Source: Dulcicalothrix desertica PCC 7102
GTDB lineage: Bacteria > Cyanobacteriota > Cyanobacteriia > Cyanobacteriales > Nostocaceae
Assembly: GCF_003991905.1 (NCBI RefSeq)
Contig: NZ_RSCL01000002.1
Location: 463,142-527,141 of the forward strand
DNA: 64,000 nt
Direction of reading: 5' to 3'
Shown: in pieces, positions 8,061 to 16,778 of the stretch
Layout: each line of letters begins with the position of its first letter
Position numbering within the stretch: position 1 is the first letter of the stretch
Position numbers and translations under genes: made by a program
Notes under the pieces: generated by a model
What the model saw: only the letters and a program-made list of their open reading frames with translations
What the model was told of the DNA's origin: nothing
Database searches by the model: none

Positions 8061-9220
8061 TGATTATCAGCCCTTTCCAAATTTATAGCCGCATTTAAAT
8101 CACGGTCTATGACGAAGTTACAGGCACCGCAATTAAAAACACGGTCTGATAATTTCATGTCTTGGACATGCCCACACACAGAACAAGTCTTAGAACTTGG
8201 ATACCACCTATCCACAACCTCTAATTTGGTTCCGTAGTGTGATTGCTTATAATCAAGCATTCTCCGGAACTCATAAAGCCCCAAGCTAGAAACAGCTTCT
8301 GCCAATTTGTGATTTGCTACCATTCCGGATACGTTTAAATCCTCGACACGGATTTTGTAATATTTCCTGCTAATTTGAGTTGTGGTTTTCTGCAAGAAAT
8401 CTCTACGAATGTTCGCAATATGAGCATGTTTTCGAGCTATGTAGTTAAAGAACTTCTTGGCATTCTTTGATGCGCGCACACCCTTACCTCTATTACCAAA
8501 CTCTTTGTTTCTATTCCGCCACTGCTCTTTTGATAGCTTGGTTTTCGCTTTCTTTAAAGATTCAGGAGCGGATATTGTAGAAGCGTCTGAGAATGTTGCA
8601 AAGGTTTTTACGCCCAAATCAATACCAACTTTCTCGACTTTGTGAATGATTGGTGGAATAGGTTCTGCGTCAATGTTCGAGGATACAAACCATTTATCAG
8701 AAGTACGAGTCACGGTAAAAGTTTGGGAGGAATAATAAAAATCAACCTTTTCCTTTGAACGTACCTCTCCGTAACCAGGTAAATTTATCTTCTTACCAGG
8801 CGCAATTGAGACTCGGTTTGTAAAAGGTAAAGCTGGTTCACCCTTCTTAGGATAAATACCTCTTGATTTGTAGAGCGTAAATTTATCTCCTTTCTTTTTC
8901 GTTGCCAGTACCGGAAATTCAGTTAAGCCTTTACGCCATCTTGCAACAGCTTCTCCCAAATCCTGAAAAGCAGATTGGTAAATAGCACTAGGATAATCTT
9001 TAGTCCAGGCATATTCAGGAAGTGTCATTACATGATTTGTAAAAACTTTTTTAATTTATGATAGCCTATCTGAATCAGAAGCTTTTATTCCCTCAAATCC
9101 CCAAGATGCCTTTAGCATCTCTAACCCGAAGTTATAAACAAACCTTCTGTATCCTGCCATGCCACGCATTGAGGAAGTTTCCTTGTTATTTAACTTCAAT
9201 TCTCTCTTTAATGCGTACAT
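8000..9220 (-). pseudogene. tnpB: TnpB RNA-guided nuclease with one in-frame stop codon
   Basis: Read from ATG 9220 the frame begins MYALKRELKLNNKETS, the usual N-terminus of cyanobacterial TnpB proteins, and continues without shift to 8000, about 406 codons, except for a TAA at codon 55 (9056-9058). An internal ATG at 9028 leaves a 342-residue product. RuvC residues are all present: Asp201 in VGIDLGVKTFAT, Glu293 in VEDLNVSG and Asp in DRDLNAAINL (about 372-374). The zinc finger is CSVCGH...CGAC. The N-terminal wedge/REC part is separated by the stop. It is either a recent nonsense mutation or a gene expressed as a shortened or read-through product; sequencing error is also possible. Confidence 0.8.
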
Positions 9221-9293
9221 AACTTGACATACACCCCTGTTTCTATTACTATAAACAGAATAGCCAGCAGTTCTAAAAAAGTCAATAGGGTAA

Positions 9294-9485
9294 ATGAAAA
9301 GAGTTAAAGACGTTCCAGCTTTTTACGATGAAATGAAGAAAGGGCATGAAATACACCTGACAGATACGGCTTGGAATGAGCTAAAAAACAGGGCTAGAGA
9401 GAAAAAACTTAGTGTGAGTGAGTATGTTGAGAGGTGGGTTAGGGGATTTTGGGAATCAAAACCTACTCAAAATAAGGAATTATGA
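9294..9485 (+). CDS. small ribbon-helix-helix-like protein of the TnpB element
   Basis: A 63-residue basic/acidic protein: KDVPAFYDEMKKGHEIHLTD, then TAWNELKNRAREKKLSVSEYVERWVRG. The beta-strand followed by two helices with SVSEYVER resembles CopG-type DNA-binding proteins. It is divergent from tnpB with 73 bp between the two starts, so the two promoters overlap. Small genes of this sort commonly sit beside tnpB in cyanobacteria, and a role in regulating the element is a reasonable inference, not shown. The ATG 9294 is preceded by AGGGTAA, a modest binding site. Confidence 0.6.
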   Translation: MKRVKDVPAFYDEMKKGHEIHLTDTAWNELKNRAREKKLSVSEYVERWVRGFWESKPTQNKEL

Positions 9486-9495
9486 TAAATTTTAG

Positions 9496-9876
9496 TTAAG
9501 TTTTAGATACTAGTAGCCTATCTCCACTTGGGGCAAAAGTCCAACCATGATAAGGACACTCTAAAAGTCCATCTTGATTAATTCGACCCTCTGACAGCGG
9601 CGCCAGTCTATGTGGACATTTGTCTTCTAATACACTCCAACTTTGCGTAATATTATCCCACCAAATTACTATATCTTGCCCTAACAAAGTAAACTTAGTC
9701 GGCGCCAGTTTATCTAAGTCGCGAACGTAATGAACCGGATACCACGCTTCTAAAACATCAAAGTAATTTGCGCTACTACCACCTGCATTCATACTTGCGA
9801 CAGATGCGTTATTTGTATTTTCTAATGCGGGTACATTTGATACATTAGTGTCTATCCGTGTAGAGGTCGCGGTCAT
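9496..9876 (-). pseudogene. N-terminal Rieske domain remnant of a pheophorbide a oxygenase-type protein
   Basis: The frame contains a complete Rieske [2Fe-2S] site, CPHRLAPLSEGRI...CPYHGWTF, with ligands Cys87, His89, Cys107 and His110, preceded by the family motif FDVLEAWYPVHYVRDLD. It stops at LLVSKT, exactly where the TnpB element begins. The C-terminal remnant of the same gene is at 7553-7850. Related cyanobacterial proteins are non-haem iron monooxygenases acting on chlorophyll breakdown products or similar substrates. Here the catalytic half is lost, so only an isolated Rieske domain could be made. The start at 9876 looks native. Confidence 0.75.
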
Positions 9877-10569
9877 AGCTTTACGTGTACTTGTATAAGC
9901 ATTAAATAACTCTTTACATTATTTAACATATTTATCGTTAGTTGAAAGAAACCGGGCTTCTTATGACAAACTACGCTTTTATTTTAATCACTCGCACAGA
10001 AGCCCGGTTTCTGCTGAGGGTATAAAGTAGAAACTAGATTATGTATTTTTCTCCCTAGAAAGTAAATAAGCTGAGATTAAAGTGAGGCAAAAAACTTTAA
10101 TTTTTTTTTATAAAATATTTCATGAATTTACATTATTATGTTCATACTTAGGATAGAAGCCCTTTCCATTCTGTTGGGAGAGTGCGGGTTTCATTCCATC
10201 CTGTATCTTGAATATTAGGAGCCTGAACCAAAGGGGATGGTAACACTTTAATAAACCCAAGTTAAAGGAATATGAAGCTTTTGCGCTGAAACCGGAGCGA
10301 AGCATATCGCATGGTGTGAGCAGTTACTTAAAAAAATACAATTAGTAGCCCTATTAAATGAACATAGTGAGAGTTTAACCAAATTGAGTACAGACGCAGC
10401 GGGTGCCATCTTTTTCTTCATACCGTACTCAATAGTTGCCTCAGTATTGATAAGACAGTGTGTAACAAGTTAACCAGGGGTTGACGTGACCTATTGCAGT
10501 AAGACTTTATGAACTTACTGTATATCGTTGTCGTCGTCAATTCTTAACTACCCAATAATTTTTGAGACT
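9877..10569. other. intergenic region with a GAAACCGG repeat pair
   Basis: No supported gene. It contains a spaced inverted pair AGAAACCGGGCTTCT (9947-9961) and AGAAGCCCGGTTTCT (9998-10012) of the dispersed family. A 61-codon open frame on the minus strand (10120-10305) has no homology signal, no binding site and biased composition; I regard it as chance. The promoter for the gene at 10570 should lie in the last 150 bp. Confidence 0.5.
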
Positions 10570-11385
10570 ATGACTACGCAAATTGAAACAGATAGAAGTC
10601 CAAAACGACGTGGTTTTGTTCAGAGTATATGGGATATAGGTGTAATCTCGTCTCTGGTCATTCTTGCGTTTACCGCACAAGCTGGGAACTACGGTCAAGA
10701 AAGTACTTACTCACCTGCTCGACCAGTTAACGCTGCTGAAGTAGTTAGAAATCCTAGAGATTTCATAAATAAAACAGTAACGGTGAGAAGTAGACCAATT
10801 GAAAAGTTGGGAGTAAACTCTTTCAAACTCAAAGATGGGCTGTTTTCGCAACAAGAACCGCTTTTGGTTGTGAATGCATCAGGAATACCGTTTAATTTAC
10901 CTGCGAATAATGTAGATGTACAAATTACAGGTCAGGTCAGAGACTTCGTGATTTCAGATATTGAACGCGAGTTTAAGGTGAAGCTAAATGAGGACTTGTA
11001 CAGTGATTATGTCGGAGACCCTGTATTGGTTGCCGAAAACATTACTTTGGCGCCTCAACCAAATCAAGTATCCCAAGCACCAGAGCAGTTCTACGGCAAA
11101 ACCATATCGGTTACAGGTCAGGTCTCTGAACTTCAAAACTCTGTAATGACATTGCAAGCAGATCAATTCATCAAAGGTAGAGACCTACCTGTTTTGATGA
11201 CTACATCTCCCAAAGTTGCGATTAACAAAGGTCAGAAAGTCGCAGTAGTTGGTGAAGTACGTCCATTTATTGCGAACGAAATAGAGCAAGAATATAGCTT
11301 CTCTTGGAATCCAAACGTCAAGCAACAGCTGGAAGCACAATACAAAAATAGACCCGTCTTAATTGCCGATGCTGTATATCCATAA
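10570..11385 (+). CDS. membrane-anchored protein with a duplicated OB-like domain
   Basis: Unrecognised cyanobacterial protein, 271 residues. After a short basic segment there is one membrane anchor (about residues 20-38, IWDIGVISSLVILAFTA), so the rest should lie outside the cytoplasmic membrane. Two copies of a domain of about 100 residues follow, each running from xFxxKTVxV through a central VxITGQVRxF or VAVVGEVRPF strand and an acidic helix (DIEREFKVKL / EIEQEYSFSW) to RPVLIAxxI. The repeat looks like an old tandem duplication of an OB/BOF-like beta domain. ATG 10570 is preferred over TTG 10528. It lies directly upstream of cydAB on the same strand (271 bp gap), so a link to the terminal oxidase is possible but unproven. 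Confidence 0.7.
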   Translation: MTTQIETDRSPKRRGFVQSIWDIGVISSLVILAFTAQAGNYGQESTYSPARPVNAAEVVRNPRDFINKTVTVRSRPIEKLGVNSFKLKDGLFSQQEPLLVVNASGIPFNLPANNVDVQITGQVRDFVISDIEREFKVKLNEDLYSDYVGDPVLVAENITLAPQPNQVSQAPEQFYGKTISVTGQVSELQNSVMTLQADQFIKGRDLPVLMTTSPKVAINKGQKVAVVGEVRPFIANEIEQEYSFSWNPNVKQQLEAQYKNRPVLIADAVYP

Positions 11386-11406
11386 GTAAAAGGTGACAAA
11401 AATGTG

Positions 11407-11427
11407 GCACAGGCATCCTGCCTGTGC
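11407..11427. terminator. GCACAGG hairpin downstream of the duplicated-domain gene
   Basis: GCACAGG (11407-11413) pairs with CCTGTGC (11421-11427) across a 7-nt loop. It belongs to the same dispersed family as 31911-31930. The following DNA (11460-11515) contains repeats of the ACCACAAAGGACACAAAG kind, which also recur in altered form at 43890, 60430 and 62470. Confidence 0.55.
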
Positions 11428-11656
11428 AGTGATTCTTCATTTTTACCTTATTAGACACAGAGACCACAAAGCGAAGAAAAATTAACCACAAAGGACACAA
11501 AGGACACAAAGAAAGAATTATTAAGAAAGAAATCAGTAGGTTAAAAATATGACACTAAGTCATATCAGGCTTAAGTTGTCATTAAGATAGATGACTGTTG
11601 CACAGAAACTGCTACACAATTACTGAGTAGCTTCTATTAGAGAATGCAATACAGTC

Positions 11657-13096
11657 ATGTTCTTAGAAAACACCGTTGTCTTATCGCGAATGCAATTTGC
11701 GCTGACAGCTTTATTCCATATGCTTTGGCCCGTGCTGACAACTGGCATGGGCATTTATTTGGTAATTGTGGAAGGATTGTGGCTAAAAACGCGCAACAGT
11801 GACTACTATTACCATGCACGCTTTTGGTCGAAGTTATATATTCTTAATTTTGGAATTGGTGTAGCAACTGGAATTCCAATGGAATTTCAATTTGGCACAA
11901 ACTGGGCGCCATTTTCTGAAGCTGTTGGTAACTTTTTTGGCAGTATTATGGGTTTTGAAGCGACTTGGGCATTCATGCTCGAAGCTGCTTCATTAGGAAT
12001 AATGGTGTTTGGATGGGAACGAGTAAACCCCATCATTCACTACATTGCCACGATTTTAGTTGCCGTCGGCGCCAACATGTCCACATTTTGGATATTAGTA
12101 GCGAATTCGTGGATGCAAACGCCCGCAGGTGGCAAATTAGTTGATGGTAAATTTATCATCAGCGATTACTTTCAGGCAATATTCAATCCATTTATGAAAG
12201 TGAGTATTCTCCACATGTTTTTTGCAACATTGGAGACTTCGCTATTTGTAATTGGTGGTATCAGCGCTTGGTATATCTTAAATAAGCGTAACGCAGCATT
12301 TTTCTCACGCTCATTAAAAATAGTTATAGCTGCTGTGATTTTAGTGGCGCCAATACAAATATATATCGGACACTTAAGCGCCGAACAAGTTTACCATCGT
12401 CAACCAGCAAAACTTGCAGCAATGGAAGCACGATGGCAAACAATACCCGCAGGAGAATCTGCTGATTATAGCCTAGTAGCATTACCCAATGACAAAGCCG
12501 AAAAAAACGATTGGGAACTCTCTATACCAAATGCACTAGGTTTTGTGCTGGAATTTAAACAAAAGCTTTCTGAACCCGTTTTAAGTCTAAAAGAATTTAA
12601 ACCAGAAAATCGACCGCACCTTGTAGGTCTAATTTATTACTCATTCCGAACAATGGTAGGAATTGGGTTTGCACTAGCTGGGTTAATGCTAATAACCACA
12701 CTGCAATGGTTACGAGGCAAACTATCAACCGAAAACATTACCGAGCAAAAATGGTTACTACGTGCGTGGCTATTTGCTGCACCACTTGGTTACATAGCAA
12801 TTGACACAGGGTGGGTTGTGCGCTGTGTTGGGCGCCAACCTTGGACGGTATATAATCAACTTCGTACAGTAGATTCAGTATCGAAGCTACCCCCAAGTAA
12901 CGTTTTAACAACTTTAATTTGCTACGCGACCGTTTACACCATGCTGTTATTTGCAGCGCTCTACTTCGGCAGTCGGATAATTCGTAAAGGGCCAAATTTA
13001 AACTTACCAATACCAGGTATAGAATCACAACCAGCACTCGACACAAAACCCGGAGAATTTGTACCTGACGAACGTCCAGTAGAAGCACAACAGTAA
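11657..13096 (+). CDS. cydA: cytochrome bd-type quinol oxidase subunit I
   Basis: Terminal oxidase subunit that oxidises quinol and carries the haems, in the cytoplasmic or thylakoid membrane. 479 residues, about nine membrane spans. Seen: the N-terminal RMQFALTALFHMLWP with the haem-ligand His21, GFEATWAFMLEAASLG with the two conserved glutamates, the HMFFATLETSLFVIGG span, and the GRQPWTVYNQLRT quinol-site motif. The Q-loop (around AEQVYHRQPAKLAAME) is short, so this is the CioA/short-loop kind often tolerant of cyanide by family knowledge. It ends 44 bp before cydB, with a tandem heptamer array between. Confidence 0.95.
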   Translation: MFLENTVVLSRMQFALTALFHMLWPVLTTGMGIYLVIVEGLWLKTRNSDYYYHARFWSKLYILNFGIGVATGIPMEFQFGTNWAPFSEAVGNFFGSIMGFEATWAFMLEAASLGIMVFGWERVNPIIHYIATILVAVGANMSTFWILVANSWMQTPAGGKLVDGKFIISDYFQAIFNPFMKVSILHMFFATLETSLFVIGGISAWYILNKRNAAFFSRSLKIVIAAVILVAPIQIYIGHLSAEQVYHRQPAKLAAMEARWQTIPAGESADYSLVALPNDKAEKNDWELSIPNALGFVLEFKQKLSEPVLSLKEFKPENRPHLVGLIYYSFRTMVGIGFALAGLMLITTLQWLRGKLSTENITEQKWLLRAWLFAAPLGYIAIDTGWVVRCVGRQPWTVYNQLRTVDSVSKLPPSNVLTTLICYATVYTMLLFAALYFGSRIIRKGPNLNLPIPGIESQPALDTKPGEFVPDERPVEAQQ

Positions 13097-13100
13097 TTAG

Positions 13101-13135
13101 TTAGGAGTTAGGAGTTAGGAGTTAGGAGTTAGGAG
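13101..13135 (+). repeat. TTAGGAG x5 heptamer array supplying the cydB ribosome-binding site
   Basis: Five perfect tandem copies of TTAGGAG (13101-13135) fill the cydA-cydB gap. The last copy ends AGGAG, five nucleotides (TAAAA) before the cydB ATG, an ideal Shine-Dalgarno position; every other copy offers the same motif further upstream. Heptamer tandem repeats are a known class in heterocystous cyanobacteria. Related arrays occur at 28551-28614, 35138-35180 and 40163-40236. Confidence 0.85.
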
Positions 13136-13140
13136 TAAAA

Positions 13141-14157
13141 ATGGAAACACTTACATACTTTCTACCGCAGGTCTGGTTTGGAATATTAGCCTTGTTTTTA
13201 TTCCTTTACGTTATGCTGGATGGGTTTGATTTAGGAGTGGGAATTTTATCACTCACCGCATCTAACGAAGAACGACGCGGTATTTTAATGACCAGTTTAA
13301 GTAATATCTGGGATGCAAATGAAACTTGGTTAGTACTGATGGGAGGAAGTTTATTCGGCGCCTTTCCTTTAGCTTACGCCACAATATTAAATGCGTTATA
13401 TATACCCGTTAGCATGATGCTATTTGGGTTTATATTTCGTGCCGTAGCATTTGAGTTTCGCGAACACGCAAATAGAAAGCTGTTCTGGAACATCGCTTTT
13501 GGCACCGGAAGTTTTTTAGCTGCTCTTGGACAAGGGTTTGCATTGGGCGCCGTTCTTAAAGGTATTGTAGTCGATTCACATGGTCATTTCGTGGGCACAA
13601 CTTGGGACTTTTTGAGTTGGCAGTCTATATTAGTAGCTTTGACTTTAATTCAAGGTTATGTACTAATTGGTTCAACTTACCTTATCTGGAAAACAGAGGG
13701 TGAATTACAGGAAACCCATTATAAAACAGCTAAACTTGCCGCCTATACAACATTGATAGGAGCAATATTTATTACCATTTCCACACCAGTATTTTATCAA
13801 AGCGCACGCACAAAGTTATTTGAGGCGCCGCTCGTTTATATTTTTGCAATAATTCCGGTGTTGGGAATATGGTTAATATGGCAACTTCTGGGTAGTTTAG
13901 ACAAAAAGCAAGATAAGGCGCCGTTTGTCTGGACAATTCTAATATTTGTTTTGACATTTATTGGGTTAGCTTTAGTTGTGTTTCCATACATTATTCCAAC
14001 TGAAATCACAATTTATGAAGCTGCTGCTGACCCTAGTTCACTTGTGTTCATGCTAATTTTTGTAGGATTTCTGATTCCAATTATGATTTTCTACAATATT
14101 TATCAGTATGTAGTATTTCGAGGTAAAGTTACGAGTCATCAATACGGGGGAGAGTAA
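13141..14157 (+). CDS. cydB: cytochrome bd-type quinol oxidase subunit II
   Basis: Haem-free partner of CydA needed for assembly of the oxidase. 338 residues with eight or nine membrane spans. Seen: the N-terminal VWFGILALFLFLYVMLDGFD motif, GVGILSL, the IWDANETWLVLMGGSLFGAFP block and FRAVAFEFR, all diagnostic for CydB. It follows cydA after 44 bp that consist almost entirely of a TTAGGAG array, the last unit of which serves as ribosome-binding site. No cydX-like or cydCD gene is adjacent. A hairpin just after the stop probably ends the transcript. Confidence 0.95.
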   Translation: METLTYFLPQVWFGILALFLFLYVMLDGFDLGVGILSLTASNEERRGILMTSLSNIWDANETWLVLMGGSLFGAFPLAYATILNALYIPVSMMLFGFIFRAVAFEFREHANRKLFWNIAFGTGSFLAALGQGFALGAVLKGIVVDSHGHFVGTTWDFLSWQSILVALTLIQGYVLIGSTYLIWKTEGELQETHYKTAKLAAYTTLIGAIFITISTPVFYQSARTKLFEAPLVYIFAIIPVLGIWLIWQLLGSLDKKQDKAPFVWTILIFVLTFIGLALVVFPYIIPTEITIYEAAADPSSLVFMLIFVGFLIPIMIFYNIYQYVVFRGKVTSHQYGGE

Positions 14158-14171
14158 CTGGCAACGGATAC

Positions 14172-14208
14172 AACGGATGAAACGGATAAGCTATCCGCTT
14201 CATCTGTT
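14172..14208. terminator. hairpin between cydB and a convergent small gene
   Basis: AACGGATGAAACGGATA (14172-14188) and TATCCGCTTCATCTGTT (14192-14208) pair over 17 positions with two wobbles. It sits between the convergent cydB and the 74-residue gene and overlaps the latter's stop region, so it may terminate both. Confidence 0.6.
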
Positions 14209-14210
14209 CA

Positions 14211-14435
14211 TTATCTGTTGCTATCTTTACATTCAAGTAAATATATTTTTTCAAGTTTTTTAATTTGCTGCTGTGTTTTTTGGGTACGTCGTTCTTTATT
14301 TATAATTATTCTTACTGTTACTAATAATCCGATAATTACTACTATCAAACTAGCATTTATGTATAAATTAGCATAAGAGGCGTTTTGATAGTATGTTTGT
14401 ATAGTTGTGTGTGATTTAGTTGGGAAAGATTGCAT
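14211..14435 (-). CDS. small single-span membrane protein, unknown function
   Basis: 74 residues: a polar N-terminus with several Tyr and Thr, one membrane span (about residues 28-46, INASLIVVIIGLLVTVRI), then a basic, coiled-coil-prone tail (NKERRTQKTQQQIKKLEK). A strong GAGGGG binding site stands seven nucleotides before ATG 14435, which argues for real expression. It is convergent with cydB. I do not recognise the family. Confidence 0.6.
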   Translation of the reverse strand: MQSFPTKSHTTIQTYYQNASYANLYINASLIVVIIGLLVTVRIIINKERRTQKTQQQIKKLEKIYLLECKDSNR

Positions 14436-14528
14436 TTGATTACCCCTCGTAGCAATTTTTATTTATCTAATTACTAATAGGGTGACATTGGCGCCGTTTA
14501 TGCAAAGCTTGATTAGATATCACGTCAA

Positions 14529-15257
14529 TTATGTTGAAATACCCGGTATTCTGAGAATCCGACGCTGTGAAGCGTTTAAATCAGGGAAGTTATCAGCATT
14601 GTAATAGTATCTCGCCCAGGCTGTAGATTGAGGTGAATATTTGTAAAATAGGGTGCGACGTTCGTTTTTACCTTGCCAGGGTAGTGTACCGTGAGTCAAA
14701 GCTTCGGTAAAAATAATTGCGCTTCCAGCTTTTGCCGTTACTGTTTTAACACAGCTATGTGGAGTTTCTAAATTTTGCCATGCTTGGGGGAACGGATAGT
14801 TACTTTTGTGACTACCAGGAACACAGCCAAATCCACCATCACCTTGATTTACATCGCTTAATTCATAAGCAACAGCAGTGAGACCATTGTACATTTTGCC
14901 GTGTTTAAACTCGTAATACTGGCAAGGGTCATAAGGATTTCCACCACCGTGAAGCGATGACCCAACTGGCCCGACTCCTTGACCGATAATATGAACGTAG
15001 TCATGGTCTAAACGAAACTCATGACCCAATAGTTCCAAAAGATAAGGAGTAACACGTGGGTTATCGATAATATCGCGAAATGGTTTACCCCAACTTAGTA
15101 AACAATCAAATCTATATCTTGTCGCATTTGGTGATTTATGTAACTCCTTTTGCTTGTCTAGGTAAGAATTTAATTCAGCGATTTGGGAGCTAGATAAAGC
15201 GTTTTCAATAACGATAAATCCTTGTAAATCAAATAGGTAACGCTCTAATTCATTCAT
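14529..15257 (-). CDS. phytanoyl-CoA dioxygenase (PhyH)-family protein
   Basis: Fe(II)/2-oxoglutarate-dependent oxygenase fold; substrate unknown. Seen: the N-terminal YLFDLQGFIVIENALS typical of PhyH proteins, a metal-ligand region SSLHGGGNPYDP, GFGCVPGSHKSNYPFP, AGSAIIFTEALTHGTLPW with the distal His, and ERRTLFYKYSPQ with the 2-oxoglutarate-binding Arg. About 242 residues. ATG 15257 fits family N-termini; the frame extends four codons upstream to ATG 15269. No operon partner is evident; an AGAAACCCGG repeat separates it from the histidine kinase gene. Confidence 0.82.
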   Translation of the reverse strand: MNELERYLFDLQGFIVIENALSSSQIAELNSYLDKQKELHKSPNATRYRFDCLLSWGKPFRDIIDNPRVTPYLLELLGHEFRLDHDYVHIIGQGVGPVGSSLHGGGNPYDPCQYYEFKHGKMYNGLTAVAYELSDVNQGDGGFGCVPGSHKSNYPFPQAWQNLETPHSCVKTVTAKAGSAIIFTEALTHGTLPWQGKNERRTLFYKYSPQSTAWARYYYNADNFPDLNASQRRILRIPGIST

Positions 15258-15293
15258 GCAAAACATCAAAGTAAATTTTATGACAAAATCCTA

Positions 15294-15328
15294 TAAACCG
15301 GGTTTCTAAATGGAGAAACCCGGTTTCT
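15294..15328. repeat. GAAACCCGGTTTC inverted-repeat copy
   Basis: TAAACCGGGTTTCT and AGAAACCCGGTTTCT stand seven nucleotides apart, each self-complementary and also complementary to the other. Same family as 5537-5573, 9947-10012, 17236-17280 and 21022-21088. Confidence 0.75.
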
Positions 15329-15351
15329 TAACGTAAATCATAATTAATATA

Positions 15352-16548
15352 TCACATCAATTCGATTATTACTTGAATTTGACAACCGTTACCTGGAGAA
15401 GTTTCAATATTAAAGTTGCCTCCCAAAGCTTCAGTGCGCTGACGCATACTATGCAATCCAAACCCTTTGGTAGCTTCATTTAAATCAAATCCAATTCCAT
15501 TATCTTGAATTTTTAAATGTAGTTTGGAATGAATATTTAATAGTTCTAAATTTATTTTTGTGGCATTAGCATATTTACAAATATTTGTCACAGATTCTTG
15601 AATAATTCGATACACAGTAATGCTCAATTCGCTTGATAATGGAGTCTTTAAATTAATTATATATTCTGGTTTAACATTAGTTGTGCGTTCCACATCTTCT
15701 AAAAGTAATATAATTGCCGATTCTAATGAATCACCTTGCCAAGGGTGTAAGCGTAATGCTGATACCGATTGTCGCACATCTTGTAATGCTTTTGAACCTA
15801 ACTCTTTTGCTCGCGCTAAAAAATCGTGTGCTTTAACTGGATTTGACTGCGACAGCTTTAATGCAGCTTCTAGTTGTAAATTAAGTGCTGTTAATGAATG
15901 TCCTAAAGAGTCGTGAATTTCTTGTGCGATGCGGTTACGTTCTTCTAAAGTTGCTTGATATTCAACTTTCATTGCATATTGCTTTAATTTTTGGTTTGCT
16001 GCTGCTAGTTTTTCACGACTTTGACGTTCTGACACAATTGTATTCATTAATAATAGTACAAAAATCAGCGCTAGTGCAAATAATACGACAAAACTTAAAG
16101 TGAAAAATTTGAATCGCTCTTGCCCTACTGGTGATACAGGAAATTTATTAAATTTACGAAAAATTGTGAATAGAAATAAACTAAACGACAATGAAGTTAC
16201 AACTAACCGACCCGGTAGTTGAAAAATTAAACAGCTACGAGTTACTAAAATTAAATATATAAATGGAAATAATCGCGAAGCACGACCGCCAAACAATATT
16301 GTAATTAAAATTAAGCATACTTCACAAGCAGTATAGATGATTTTACTTGATTGAATTCCTTTTGGTAATCGTAACCCCATTAAACCAAAAATTATTAAGC
16401 TGCAAATCGTCAACTCAGGAAAATCTTGTGAGCGTCTTATCCACGGAGTCGGGGCCAGTGAACTGAAGATAGCAATAGTCAACAGCGTCCACTCTAGATA
16501 AAGCAGAAATCGAAACGGGTGATTTTTAAATTGAATCGAGTTACTCAT
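15352..16548 (-). CDS. membrane sensor histidine kinase, NarL/LiaS-type (HisKA_3)
   Basis: Two-component sensor kinase. 398 residues: about five or six hydrophobic segments in residues 14-175, a coiled linker (RQSREKLAAANQKLKQYA), the HisKA_3 box LEERNRIAQEIHDSLGHSL with phospho-acceptor His near residue 212, then HATPase_c with IIQESVTNICKYANA, IQDNGIGFD and GFGLHSMRQRTEALGG. GGAAG six nucleotides before ATG 16548 supports this start over 16563. No response regulator gene lies in the window, so it is an orphan here; by family the partner should be a LuxR/NarL-type regulator. It is divergent from two Spy/CpxP-like genes. Confidence 0.9.
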   Translation of the reverse strand: MSNSIQFKNHPFRFLLYLEWTLLTIAIFSSLAPTPWIRRSQDFPELTICSLIIFGLMGLRLPKGIQSSKIIYTACEVCLILITILFGGRASRLFPFIYLILVTRSCLIFQLPGRLVVTSLSFSLFLFTIFRKFNKFPVSPVGQERFKFFTLSFVVLFALALIFVLLLMNTIVSERQSREKLAAANQKLKQYAMKVEYQATLEERNRIAQEIHDSLGHSLTALNLQLEAALKLSQSNPVKAHDFLARAKELGSKALQDVRQSVSALRLHPWQGDSLESAIILLLEDVERTTNVKPEYIINLKTPLSSELSITVYRIIQESVTNICKYANATKINLELLNIHSKLHLKIQDNGIGFDLNEATKGFGLHSMRQRTEALGGNFNIETSPGNGCQIQVIIELM

Positions 16549-16778
16549 CTGGTTCTTCCACATATCGAAATAAAATTAACCAAATATTAAAAATTTAAAT
16601 AATAAGCTTATGTACTTAAATTAATAACTTATCATCGGCAACAAAATCTAGTTAAATTAGTCACACCTTCACCCATGACGTAAGTCATGGTTAGAATCAT
16701 GACCTTTTTCAAATACAGTATTTTTACAAAATTACTTATGATGGCAGTATCAAACCAGATAAACCTAACAACAACCAC

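Larger units (their letters stand above)
7851..9498 (-). mobile_element. TnpB-type (IS200/IS605-like) insertion element
   Basis: This is the segment between the two remnants of the Rieske gene. It carries tnpB on the minus strand and a divergent 63-residue ribbon-helix-helix-like gene at its other end; no tnpA is present. It has none of the GGCGCC sites common in neighbouring DNA (none between about 7743 and 9600). Ends are estimated from where similarity of the flanks to the Rieske family stops (near 9498 and 7850), because IS605-type elements lack inverted repeats. The DNA past the tnpB stop (about 7855-7999) contains inverted segments and is where a guide RNA would be encoded. Confidence 0.7.

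Noticed and set aside
10120-10305. 61-codon minus-strand frame
   Set aside because: No binding site, no homology signal, overlaps nothing conserved; typical chance frame.
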